Assembly: GCA_023228945.1 (NCBI GenBank)
Contig: JALOAI010000015.1
Location: 74,544-138,543 of the forward strand
From: Pigmentiphaga sp.
GTDB taxonomy: Bacteria > Pseudomonadota > Gammaproteobacteria > Burkholderiales > Burkholderiaceae_B
Reading direction: 5' to 3'
Length of the DNA stretch: 64,000 nt
Positions 26,984 through 35,618 of the stretch are shown in pieces (within the stretch, counting starts at the first letter, position 1; each line of letters begins with the position of its first letter). Both the position numbers and the translations under genes were made by a program. Below the pieces are notes generated by a model. That model was not told where the DNA came from and did not search any database. It saw nothing but the letters and a program-made list of their open reading frames with translations.

Positions 26984-28219
26984 ATGCCTTGCTCCTCTCA
27001 TCCGGCGTCAATTTCCGAAACTGCCGAAGCCTATCTCGCCGACGCCCGGGCGCAGGTCATGCATGGCACGGAATGGCCCATCGCTTCGCCCTCCGCATCC
27101 GATCATTACCTGGCAGTGGTCGGCGCGGGCACCATGGGGCGCGGCATTGCCCAGGCCGGACTCGCCGCCGGCTGCCACGTTACCGTCGTGGATCGCCAGC
27201 CCATGGCTCTCGAGCGCTGCCGGCGCGAGATCCAGGCCAGCCTGGACAAAGCCCGCGCCCGCGGCTGGCTCTCGTCTTCCGCCAGCTCGTCCCGCCTCGG
27301 CCGCCTGAGCCTGGCAACCAACCTTGCTTTGCTCACGCAGGCCGACGTGGTCATCGAAGCGGTGGACGAGGACCTCGACCTCAAATGCCGCCTCCTGGCG
27401 CAGCTGGATCGCCAACTGCCACCCCACGCCTTATTGGTCAGCAATACCTCGACGCTCGACATCGACGCGATGGGCTCGGCCACCCGGCGGCCTGGCCAGG
27501 TACTGGGGATGCATTTCCTCACACCGGCCCATATCACCCCCCTGGTAGAGGTAATCCAGGGCGCCGCCACCAGCGCCGGCGCCCTGGCGCGCGGGCGCCA
27601 ACTGGCGCTGCGCATGGACAAGCTGCCGGTTCTGGTGCGCAATGCCTGGGGCTTCATCGGCAACCGGCTCTACGAAGGTTTTCTGCGCGAAGTCGACGCC
27701 CTGCAACTCGAAGGCGTACCGGCCCATCGCATCGATTCCGTACTGGAAGGTTTCGGCTTCGCCCTCGGGCCTTGTCGCACCCTCGATATGTCGGGCACCG
27801 ATCTGGTCAGTCAGGTCATCGCCGCCCGCGGCCGCCACGTCGAGCAAGCGCCCGCCTATCGCCGCATCACCCAGCGCCTGAATGAGCTGGGCCGCCACGG
27901 CTATAAAACCAACCTGGGCCACTACCGCTACATCGATCGCTTGCCACAGGTGGATCCCGAGTTGGCCGAGATCTGTGCCGCCGAAGCCCGGCGCCTGGGC
28001 ATCCTGCAACGACCGGGCATTTCGGACGCCGCCCTGCTCGAGCGCTGCCTGATCCCGTTGTTCGAAGAAGGCCGACAGGTACTGGCCGAAGGGGTGGCGC
28101 GCCGCGAAAGCGACATCGATCTGGTTTGGGTTCTTGGCTACGGTTTTCCCGCATCGCGGGGCGGTCCCATGTTTTATGGTCGCCACGCCGCTGGACGCAT
28201 CCAGCCGGCTGCGGAATAA
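26984..28219 (+). CDS. 3-hydroxyacyl-CoA dehydrogenase, FadB-like without crotonase domain
   Basis: A 411-aa NAD-dependent dehydrogenase made of the Rossmann domain (LAVVGAGTMGRGIAQAGLAAG, about residues 43-63; SNTSTLDIDAMG; HFLTPAHITPLVEV) and two C-terminal dimerisation repeats ending ILGYGFPASRGGPMFYGRH in type. It corresponds to the C-terminal two thirds of FadB and oxidises 3-hydroxyacyl-CoA. There is an unusual 40-residue N-terminal lead (HPASISETAEAYLADARAQV) with no counterpart I know. ATG 26984 is chosen over a TTG further upstream because the latter would overlap the operator. It is divergent from the acyl-CoA operon. Confidence 0.88.
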   Translation: MPCSSHPASISETAEAYLADARAQVMHGTEWPIASPSASDHYLAVVGAGTMGRGIAQAGLAAGCHVTVVDRQPMALERCRREIQASLDKARARGWLSSSASSSRLGRLSLATNLALLTQADVVIEAVDEDLDLKCRLLAQLDRQLPPHALLVSNTSTLDIDAMGSATRRPGQVLGMHFLTPAHITPLVEVIQGAATSAGALARGRQLALRMDKLPVLVRNAWGFIGNRLYEGFLREVDALQLEGVPAHRIDSVLEGFGFALGPCRTLDMSGTDLVSQVIAARGRHVEQAPAYRRITQRLNELGRHGYKTNLGHYRYIDRLPQVDPELAEICAAEARRLGILQRPGISDAALLERCLIPLFEEGRQVLAEGVARRESDIDLVWVLGYGFPASRGGPMFYGRHAAGRIQPAAE

Positions 28220-28273
28220 TCCGCCGTTGATCAACGAGTAGAGTATTCGGCCATTTGCGCCGCTTCCGTCACC

Positions 28274-29161
28274 ATGCCACCGTCCAATACCACCGCCGCC
28301 GACCAACTTACCGCCATCGCCCGCGAGGGCCAACGAATCGAACAGCCACTGGCGGGCGGCGGCCATTTGGTTTGGCACGCCTGGGGCCGGGGCACGCCCG
28401 TGGTGCTCTGCCACGGCGGCCACGGCAGCTGGACACACTGGGTCCGCAATGTCCAGGCGCTGGCTCGCCACCATACGGTATGGGCCGCCGACCTCCCGGG
28501 CTTCGGCGATTCCGACAATCTCGCCGGCGTCGCCGATGCCGACGGTCTCTGGCCGGCGGTGGCCCAGGGCATTGCCACCCTCATCGCCCCGGGTGGCGAC
28601 GCCCATCTGGTGGGATTCTCCTTCGGCTCCATGGTGGCGGGCTTCATCGCCGCCGAGCGGCCGGAGCTGGCGCGCAGCCTCACGCTGGTGGGCGCCGCCG
28701 CGATGTTCGGCAATCCCAGCTCGCTCGAGGGCCTGGTGAGCGTGCGCCACATCACCGACCCGGCCGAGCTGCGCGCCGCGCATCGCCAGAACCTCAAAGT
28801 ACTGATGCTGCACGCCGACGCGACCATCGATGACTTCACCCTGCTCGTGCAAGAGCACAACGTCGCGCGCGATCGCCTGCCCAATCGGCGCTTGGCCCAC
28901 ACCACCTTGATGCAAACCCTGCAGGCCCGCTGGCGTTGCCCGGTACAAGGCATCTGGGGCCGCCATGATGTGCTCTACGGTGGCGACAGATTCTCCCGCC
29001 TTCGCGAGGTGCTGCGCGATTGCGACCTGCGCCGTGCCCATATCCTGGAAGGCGCCGGCCACTGGGTGCAATACGAGGCCGCCGATGCCTTCAATGAACG
29101 TCTGCTGGAGTTCCTGAGCCTCGTGGATCTCGAACGCGGCGCTGCCGCTTCCGCCAACTGA
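28274..29161 (+). CDS. Alpha/beta-fold hydrolase
   Basis: A 295-aa alpha/beta hydrolase. Oxyanion strand LCHGGHGSWTHW, nucleophile elbow GFSFGSMVAG, catalytic Asp in IWGRHDVLY and His in EGAGHWVQYE are all present. Such proteins hydrolyse esters, thioesters or C-C bonds. It follows the 3-hydroxyacyl-CoA dehydrogenase after 54 bases on the same strand, so a thioesterase or ester-opening role in the same pathway is a reasonable guess. Confidence 0.85.
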   Translation: MPPSNTTAADQLTAIAREGQRIEQPLAGGGHLVWHAWGRGTPVVLCHGGHGSWTHWVRNVQALARHHTVWAADLPGFGDSDNLAGVADADGLWPAVAQGIATLIAPGGDAHLVGFSFGSMVAGFIAAERPELARSLTLVGAAAMFGNPSSLEGLVSVRHITDPAELRAAHRQNLKVLMLHADATIDDFTLLVQEHNVARDRLPNRRLAHTTLMQTLQARWRCPVQGIWGRHDVLYGGDRFSRLREVLRDCDLRRAHILEGAGHWVQYEAADAFNERLLEFLSLVDLERGAAASAN

Positions 29162-29284
29162 GTTCCGCGCCAGAATCATCGCCAGGAATCGCACGGCGGA
29201 AGCTCATGACGCATCCCGCCGTCACCGTGGCTCTCGCATATTCTCACAATAAAAAATAAGCAGTGACATTCCGCCTCCCGGTGC

Positions 29285-29310
29285 GGATAATCACGGCTCG
29301 CCCATTATCC
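29285..29310. promoter_or_regulatory. Inverted repeat GGATAAT-N12-ATTATCC
   Basis: Perfect 7-bp arms lie 20 bases upstream of the RCC1-like gene start, in a 168-bp AT-rich gap. Two further outer positions also pair in part. It may be an operator or a hairpin in the leader of the RCC1/multicopper oxidase transcript. Confidence 0.4.
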
Positions 29311-29329
29311 ACATTGCCGGGACTCCCTA

Positions 29330-30406
29330 ATGATTCCAACAATCCTGCATATCGCGGCCGGTCGCGACCATAGCCTCGCCTTGTTGAGCCATGGCGAAGT
29401 CTGGGGCTGGGGCGCCGAAGGCAGCGGCCGCGTGGTGCTGCCCGAGATCTGCAGCGTCGCCCCGCCCTCCACCCCCATCGTGGTGCCGGCCATCCGGTCC
29501 TTTACCCGCATCGCGGCGGGCTACGGCACCGGTTACGGCATCACCGATGATCATATTGCCTATGGCTGGGGCGCCAACCGGGCGGGACTGGCGGGGCAAC
29601 CCCATGTGCTGGCCACCTTGCAGGCCGAAGCCTTGGCGGGCCTGCCCCCGGTCGCGCAGCTCGCGGTCAGCGAGTTCTATGGGCTGGCACTCACGCTCGA
29701 CGGCCAGGTGCTGGAGTGGGGCCTTAGCCGCGGCGGTCCGGCGGGCGTGCGCAACCAGGGGCTGACACCGCTGGAGCTGGCGGCCGCCGCGCGGCAGGTA
29801 GCCGTAGGCCGCGGCCATGCCCTGGTCCTTACCGATGCGGGCCTGCTGGCCTGGGGCGCCAATGGCGCCGGCCAACTGGGAGCAGGCCACCTCGTCGATC
29901 AGCCAAGGCCCATCACAGTCCAGTTGCCGCCGAAACTCGAGATCCGTTCGGTGGCGGCGGGCGCCTCGCACAACCTCGCCATCGACACCGGCGGCCGGAT
30001 CTGGGCCTGGGGCAGCAATCAGTATGGTCAATTGGGGCGGTCCGAACCGCGCTATAGCACACGGCCGCTGGCCGTGGAGCTTGACGAACCGGTGGTCGAT
30101 GTCGCCGCCGGCATGTTCTTCTCTTTGGCCTTGGGCGCAAGCGGGCGGGTGTACTCCTGGGGCTGGAATGCCAAGGGCCAATTGGGCCGTGGCACCCAAC
30201 GCCACGACCTCCGGCCAACGGTCATCCCCGGGCTGGAAGGCATTGCGCGCATCGCGGCGGGGCAAGCCCATGCGCTGGCCGCCAGCGCCCATGCCCTGTT
30301 CGCCTGGGGCGACAACGAAGCCAGCCAGCTCGGCCCCAACGGCCCCGCCAATCGCGATCCCGAGAACCCTGGCTGGTCGCCAACGCCAGTCAGCCTCCCG
30401 GTCTGA
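29330..30406 (+). CDS. RCC1-repeat beta-propeller protein
   Basis: A 358-aa protein made almost entirely of seven RCC1-type repeats, each of the form H-x-LAL-x-x-x-G-x-(V/L)-W-x-WG-x-N-x-x-GQLG (for example HNLAIDTGGRIWAWGSNQYGQLGRS and FSLALGASGRVYSWGWNAKGQLGRG). Seven repeats are the number needed for a closed propeller. RCC1 is the eukaryotic Ran exchange factor; in bacteria such proteins are mostly scaffolds of unknown role. No signal peptide is visible. It is 11 bases upstream of the multicopper oxidase and probably co-transcribed, which suggests interaction or co-regulation. Confidence 0.9.
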   Translation: MIPTILHIAAGRDHSLALLSHGEVWGWGAEGSGRVVLPEICSVAPPSTPIVVPAIRSFTRIAAGYGTGYGITDDHIAYGWGANRAGLAGQPHVLATLQAEALAGLPPVAQLAVSEFYGLALTLDGQVLEWGLSRGGPAGVRNQGLTPLELAAAARQVAVGRGHALVLTDAGLLAWGANGAGQLGAGHLVDQPRPITVQLPPKLEIRSVAAGASHNLAIDTGGRIWAWGSNQYGQLGRSEPRYSTRPLAVELDEPVVDVAAGMFFSLALGASGRVYSWGWNAKGQLGRGTQRHDLRPTVIPGLEGIARIAAGQAHALAASAHALFAWGDNEASQLGPNGPANRDPENPGWSPTPVSLPV

Positions 30407-30417
30407 AAGGAAACACC

Positions 30418-32115
30418 ATGTCGCAACCCGAGAACACCCGGCGCCAGTTCCTGCGCCTCTCTTATACCGTCGGCGCCGGCCTCGCGCTGCCTGGCTGGCT
30501 CGCCGCCTGCGGCGGCAATGACGGCGGCGATGACCCCACGCCCCCCGTAGTCGAGACCTTCGTCGAACCCGACCGGCTGCTCTCCGAACGCGGCTTGCTC
30601 GACGTCCAGTTGCGTTTCGCCTTTGCCCACAACACGCTCGACGGGCGACCGGTACACCTGCGCGCCATCGAAGGCGGCCTGACCGGTCCCACGCTGGAGA
30701 TCCGGGCCGGCGACATGCTGCGCGTACTGGTACGCAACGACCTGCCGCCCAACCCGGCCAGCACCGAGCCCAACTGGACGTTCCGCTATCCCAACAATAC
30801 CAACTTCCATACCCATGGATTGCACGTCGACCCGGGTATCGAGCGCCCCGGAGTCTATGGCGACTACGTCGTCGACGATCCGCGCGAAGGCATCGTACCG
30901 GGCGGTACCCGGCAGCACGAGTTCAACATCGTCGAAGACCACCCTCCCGGCACCTATTGGTACCATCCGCACCTGCATGGCGCCACGGCGGTTCAGGTGG
31001 GCAGCGGCATGGCGGGCGCCATCATCGTGCGCGGCCCGGCCGACGAGGTGCCCGAGATCAAGGCCGCCCGCGAGCGCCTGTTCGTCTTCCAGGCGCCGCT
31101 GATCGATGCCAACGGCGAACTGGCGGACTTCGCCAGCGTCCTTGCCGTCTCCGAAACACCGTTCGTCATCAACGGCGTGCGACGCCCCCGCCTTGTGATG
31201 CGCCCCGGCGAAGTCCAGCGCTGGCGCTTCGTCAACGCGGCCGTGACCGGTTACCTCAATCTGGGCTTGGATGGCCATGATCTCCATCTCATCGGCCACG
31301 ACGGCAATCCGCGCCGCTACCCGCAAACGATTCCGGCCGATGCGGCCGAAAGCGTGGTGATGGCGCCCGGCAACCGCGACGACGTGCTGGTCAAGGCCGG
31401 CGCGCCAGGTACCTACTATCTGCGCACCCGTGCCTACAATTCGGGCTTTCCGGTGCCGGAAGACATTCTCGCCGAGGTGGTGGTGGTGGGAGACCCGATG
31501 GACATGCCCTTGCCGGCCGGGCCCCTGCCCCTGTCCGAAATCCTCGATCCCGTCTCCGACGAAGAGCTTGCCAGCCACGGCGGCCTGAAGCGCGAGATCG
31601 TGCTGCGAGTCATCAGCAACAATAACGGCAGCCCCATTACCGACGCGCCCGCGGCCGAGTTGCTGCCGGTGCCGCCCGGCGAGCTGCCGATCTGGACGTA
31701 CCAGACCGGTAATACGTTCGCCGCCAACCGGGTATTTGCGATGGGCTCCGCCACCGGGCTGCCCAGCACCGATCCGCAGATGCCAACGGTTTATTATCCG
31801 TATCAGTCATCCCGATCGATCAAGCAGACCATCGCCCTCGATAGCGTGGAGGAATGGACGGTCTACAACATGGACGGCGTCCAGCATCCGCTGCATATCC
31901 ACATCAACCCGATCTGGATCATCAAGATCAATGGCGAGCCCGTGGAACCTTTCTGGGCCGACACCATCCCGCTGCCGCGCGGCGGCACGCCTGAGGCTCC
32001 CACCTCGGTTACCTTCCGTACGCGCTTTCTCGATTATCCCGGCCCCTTCGTGATGCATTGCCATCTTCTGGTGCACGAGGATCTCGGCATGATGCAGCGG
32101 GTGGAAGTCGTCTAA
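30418..32115 (+). CDS. Tat-exported multicopper oxidase (lipoprotein-like N-terminus)
   Basis: A 565-aa three-cupredoxin multicopper oxidase. The N-terminus has the twin-arginine motif RRQFLRLS and a lipobox-like LAAC at C31, so it is exported folded and possibly lipid-anchored. All copper motifs are present: HTHGLH (H131, H133), WYHPHLHG (H183, H185), HPLHIH near 487 and HCHLLVHEDLGMM from H547. It could oxidise phenols, metals or copper(I); the substrate is not readable. AAAGGAAACACC precedes the ATG. No copper-resistance genes are adjacent, so a detoxification role is not supported by context. Confidence 0.93.
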   Translation: MSQPENTRRQFLRLSYTVGAGLALPGWLAACGGNDGGDDPTPPVVETFVEPDRLLSERGLLDVQLRFAFAHNTLDGRPVHLRAIEGGLTGPTLEIRAGDMLRVLVRNDLPPNPASTEPNWTFRYPNNTNFHTHGLHVDPGIERPGVYGDYVVDDPREGIVPGGTRQHEFNIVEDHPPGTYWYHPHLHGATAVQVGSGMAGAIIVRGPADEVPEIKAARERLFVFQAPLIDANGELADFASVLAVSETPFVINGVRRPRLVMRPGEVQRWRFVNAAVTGYLNLGLDGHDLHLIGHDGNPRRYPQTIPADAAESVVMAPGNRDDVLVKAGAPGTYYLRTRAYNSGFPVPEDILAEVVVVGDPMDMPLPAGPLPLSEILDPVSDEELASHGGLKREIVLRVISNNNGSPITDAPAAELLPVPPGELPIWTYQTGNTFAANRVFAMGSATGLPSTDPQMPTVYYPYQSSRSIKQTIALDSVEEWTVYNMDGVQHPLHIHINPIWIIKINGEPVEPFWADTIPLPRGGTPEAPTSVTFRTRFLDYPGPFVMHCHLLVHEDLGMMQRVEVV

Positions 32116-32227
32116 CCCGAAGCGGCTCCAAGCCGGCTCGCCGGGTAAACGACGTTCTGGCCGAAGCCTACCGGCTCCCGCCAGAGCTCCTCCGCCCGGC
32201 TGCGGGGGCGCCTTCGGCACGCCGGCC

Positions 32228-34354
32228 TCACACGGGGTGATAGCGGCCCCGCGCGCGAGCCATCTCGCGCAGGGCCACCGGCACCTCGAAGCGCTCGCCA
32301 TGCCGCCGGGCCAGGCGGTCGCAGGCTTCGACGAAGGCCTCGGCGCCCAGGGTATCGATTTGCCCGAGCACGCCGCCCAGCACCGCCGGAAATCCCCAAC
32401 CCAGCAAAGCGCCAACGTCGGCATCACGAGGGCTGACGATGCCTTCGGCGACACAGCGTGCCGCCTCGAGTGATTGTGAGAACATGAGGCGCTCCCGCAC
32501 TTCGTCCAACGTGGGCTGCTCAGGAACCGGCGGAAACATCTTGGCCAGGCCCGGCCATAAACGCTTGCCGCCTTCCTTCGGATAATCGTAGAACCCCTTG
32601 CCCGCCTTGCGGCCAGGCCGGTCGAGCTGCTCCACCATCGCGGTCAGTACGGCGTCCTGCGGCTGCTCGCGATACGCCTCGCCTTGATCCGCCCTGGCCT
32701 GCCGCATGGCCTTGTACAGTAATTCGATCGAGAACTCGTCGATCAGCGCCAGCGGCGGCATGGGCATGCCGGCCATCCGCCCGGCATTCTCGATCAGCGC
32801 CGGGGCCACTCCTTCGCCCAGCATGGTCATGGCTTCGTAGGGGTACATGCCGAATGCCCGGTTGGCGTAAAAGGCCGGACAATCATTGACCACGATCGGC
32901 GTCTTGCGTATGCGCTTGGCGAAGTCCAGGGCATGCGCAATCGTCGCCTCGGACGTCCGCTCGCCACGGATGACTTCGATGAGCGGCATTTTCTCGATTG
33001 GCGAGAAAAAGTGCAGGCCCAAGAACCGCTCCGGCCGCTGCGAGTTCCTGGCCAGGCTGGTGATCGGCAGCGTGGACGTATTGGAGGCGAGCAACGCGTC
33101 GGCGTCCATCGCGGCTTCGGCGCGGCGCATGACTTCGGCCTTCACCTCACGATTCTCAAATACGGCTTCGATCACCAGTTGGCATCCCGCCAGGTCCCGG
33201 TAGTCGGCGGTGCAGCGTACCCGATCGAGCGCGGCCTCGCGCTGTGCCGCCGACAGTCTTCCCTTGGCGACCAGGGCGTCCATCACTTTCGCGCCGTACG
33301 CCTTGCCTTTCTCGGCCGCTTCGACGTTGACATCGAGCAGCACGACGTCAAGGTCCGCCTGCGCGCAGACATAAGCCAGCCCCGCGCCCATCATGCCCGC
33401 GCCGAGCACGCCCACCCGGCTGTAGTCGCGAAGCGGCACGTCCCGGGGCCGATCCGCCAGGCGGTTGGCCTCGCCCAGCGAGAAGAACAACAAGCGGATC
33501 ATGTTCTTGGTGGCGGCCGAGGTGGCCAAGCGTGCGAACTGACGCTGTTCGATCCGCAGGCCGGTGTCGATGTCGACCTGGCAGCCATCGTAGACGCAGG
33601 CCAGGATGGCTGCCGGAGCCGGGTACAGCCCCTGGGTCTTGCTCATCAGTGCCGCCGATGCGCCGAAGAAAATTTGCATGGGCCCCGGAGTTTGTGGCCC
33701 GCCGCCAGGGAACCTGAAGCCCTTGGCATCCCAGGACTTGATGGCGGCCCCCTCACCGGCCGCCAACAGCCAGGCGCGCGCCCGGGTCAGGAGTTCGCCG
33801 GGCGGCACGACTTCGTCGATGATGCCGGCTTCGAGCGCCGCTTCCGGCGCCACCTTGCGGCCTTCCAGCAGGTATGGCAAGGCTTTGCCGATGCCGATCA
33901 TGCGTGGCAGGCGCTGGGTGCCGCCAGCCGCCGGCAGCAGCCCCAGGGTCACTTCGGGCAATCCCAGCCGGATTCCCGGATCAGCCGCGGCGATGCGCCG
34001 GTGGCAGGCCAGAGCCAGCTCCAGCCCGCCGCCCAGCGCCGTACCGTTAATGGCGGCGACAAACGGTTTGCCCGAGGTTTCCAGCCGCCGCAGGATGGCG
34101 CTGACGGGTCCGCTGGCGGCCATCGACGCTTCGATGCCATCGATGCGGCGGATCAAGTCGAGGTCGCCCCCTGCCACGAAGTCCTTGCGCGAGGATGTGA
34201 CGATGACGCCCTTGACCATCGGGTCGCCGATGGCGCGCTTCACGGCGGCCTCGAACGCCGCGATGCTGGCTTCGTTCATCACGTTGGTGGGCCGGTCGGT
34301 CACGTTCCAGCTCAGCGTGGCGATCCCATCCGCGTCAGTCTTGTAATCGATCAT
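32228..34354 (-). CDS. FadB-like enoyl-CoA hydratase/3-hydroxyacyl-CoA dehydrogenase
   Basis: A 708-aa trifunctional-type beta-oxidation protein, FadJ/FadB-like. The crotonase domain has VAGGDLDLIRRI, ALGGGLELALACH and LPEVTLGLLPAAGGTQRLPR. The dehydrogenase domain starts RVGVLGAGMMGAGLAYV near 310, then SNTSTLPIT and HFFSPIEKMPLIEV, followed by two C-terminal helical repeats. The start ATG 34354 follows AGGAGCCTGGAAAC. It pairs with the thiolase gene 20 bases upstream; together they form the second complete thiolytic set of the window. Confidence 0.93.
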   Translation of the reverse strand: MIDYKTDADGIATLSWNVTDRPTNVMNEASIAAFEAAVKRAIGDPMVKGVIVTSSRKDFVAGGDLDLIRRIDGIEASMAASGPVSAILRRLETSGKPFVAAINGTALGGGLELALACHRRIAAADPGIRLGLPEVTLGLLPAAGGTQRLPRMIGIGKALPYLLEGRKVAPEAALEAGIIDEVVPPGELLTRARAWLLAAGEGAAIKSWDAKGFRFPGGGPQTPGPMQIFFGASAALMSKTQGLYPAPAAILACVYDGCQVDIDTGLRIEQRQFARLATSAATKNMIRLLFFSLGEANRLADRPRDVPLRDYSRVGVLGAGMMGAGLAYVCAQADLDVVLLDVNVEAAEKGKAYGAKVMDALVAKGRLSAAQREAALDRVRCTADYRDLAGCQLVIEAVFENREVKAEVMRRAEAAMDADALLASNTSTLPITSLARNSQRPERFLGLHFFSPIEKMPLIEVIRGERTSEATIAHALDFAKRIRKTPIVVNDCPAFYANRAFGMYPYEAMTMLGEGVAPALIENAGRMAGMPMPPLALIDEFSIELLYKAMRQARADQGEAYREQPQDAVLTAMVEQLDRPGRKAGKGFYDYPKEGGKRLWPGLAKMFPPVPEQPTLDEVRERLMFSQSLEAARCVAEGIVSPRDADVGALLGWGFPAVLGGVLGQIDTLGAEAFVEACDRLARRHGERFEVPVALREMARARGRYHPV

Positions 34355-34374
34355 GTTTCCAGGCTCCTGCGCAT

Positions 34375-35583
34375 TCAGACGCGTTCGATGATCATCACCG
34401 AGCCCATGCCGCCGCCCACGCAAAGGGTCACGAGGCCGGTGCCCAGGTCGCGGCGTTCCAGTTCGTCGAGCAAGGTGCCCAGCAGCATGGCGCCAGTGGC
34501 GCCCAGCGGATGTCCCATGGCGATCGCGCCGCCATTGACGTTGACCTTGTCGTGCGGCACCCCCAGGGTTTCCATGAAGAGCAGGACCACGGCCGCGAAT
34601 GCCTCGTTGCATTCGAAGAGATCGATGTCGCCCGGCTGCATGCCCGCCCGCCGCAGCGCCGAGCGCGCGGCTTTGGCGGGGCCGGTGAGCATGATGGTCG
34701 GTTCGCTGCCGATCGCGCCGAAAGCCCGAACCCGCGCGCGGGGCCGCACGCCGAGGCGCTTGGCCATCGACTCGCTGCCGATCAACACGGCCGCCGCGCC
34801 GTCGACGATGCCCGAAGAGTTGCCGGCGTGGTGTACGTGCTCGATGGCGGCCACCTGGGGATAGCGCTGCAGGGCCATGGCGTCGAAGCCCATCTTCTCG
34901 CCCAGGGTTTTGAACGAAGGCTCCAGCGCCGCCAGCGATTCCGCCGTGGTATCGGCCCGCACATGCTCGTCGCGCTCGAGGATCAGCTGGCCGTTGATGT
35001 CTGCCACGGGCACGATGGAGCGCGCAAAATGCTTCTCGGCCCAGGCGGCCGCGGCGCGGCGCTGGCTTTCGGCGGCATAGGCATCCACGTCGCGGCGGCT
35101 GTAGCCGTGCAGGGTGGCGATCAAATCGGCCGACACGCCCTGGGGAACGATGTGATTGGGCAGGGTGATCTGCGGATCCGTGACCCAAGCGCCGCCGCCG
35201 GCGAACATCGGCACCCGCGACATGCTTTCCACGCCGCCGCCGATGATGAGATCGGCCTGGCCCGCCATGACCATGGCCGAGGCAAAGTTGCAGGCCTCGA
35301 GGCCCGAGCCGCAGAAGCGATTGATCTGCACACCCGGCACTTCCCGGAAACCCGCCGCCGACAGGGTGGCCGCCTTGGCGATATTGGAAGCCTGCTCCAG
35401 CGAGGGCTCGCCACAGCCCAGGATGACATCGGCCAGCATCTCGGGGGCGAAGCCGCTGCGCTGGCGCAAGGCCTCCAGTGTTTGTGCCGCCAGACGCGCC
35501 GGCGCCATCTCGTGCAGGCCGCCACTGGAGCGGCCCTTGCCGCGGGGTGTACGCACGGCATCCAGTATGTAGGCATCACTCAT
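34375..35583 (-). CDS. Thiolase (acetyl-CoA C-acyltransferase)
   Basis: A 402-aa type II thiolase. It shows NRFCGSGLEACN (nucleophilic Cys), GHPLGATGAM (His) and TLCVGGGMGSVMI (second Cys). The N-terminus AYILDAVRTPRGKGRSSGGLHE is the FadA/FadI-like form. It is next to and co-directional with the FadB-like gene, so it cleaves that enzyme's 3-ketoacyl-CoA product. Confidence 0.93.
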   Translation of the reverse strand: MSDAYILDAVRTPRGKGRSSGGLHEMAPARLAAQTLEALRQRSGFAPEMLADVILGCGEPSLEQASNIAKAATLSAAGFREVPGVQINRFCGSGLEACNFASAMVMAGQADLIIGGGVESMSRVPMFAGGGAWVTDPQITLPNHIVPQGVSADLIATLHGYSRRDVDAYAAESQRRAAAAWAEKHFARSIVPVADINGQLILERDEHVRADTTAESLAALEPSFKTLGEKMGFDAMALQRYPQVAAIEHVHHAGNSSGIVDGAAAVLIGSESMAKRLGVRPRARVRAFGAIGSEPTIMLTGPAKAARSALRRAGMQPGDIDLFECNEAFAAVVLLFMETLGVPHDKVNVNGGAIAMGHPLGATGAMLLGTLLDELERRDLGTGLVTLCVGGGMGSVMIIERV

Positions 35584-35618
35584 CGATACATCCCGTGATC
35601 AAGACAGTGGAAAAACAA

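Noticed and set aside
27431..29194. A 587-codon open frame on the minus strand opposite the 3-hydroxyacyl-CoA dehydrogenase and hydrolase genes
   Set aside because: It is a GC-skew shadow of two clear genes; its translation has no domain and is rich in Gln, His and Gly as expected from the opposite strand.
30418..32115. Copper-resistance locus (CopA/CueO)
   Set aside because: No methionine-rich region, copper exporter or copper regulator is near; only the oxidase fold itself is supported.
32933..34864. A 643-codon plus-strand open frame opposite the second FadB-like gene
   Set aside because: Antisense shadow; no recognisable motif and the FadB reading on the minus strand has every catalytic residue.
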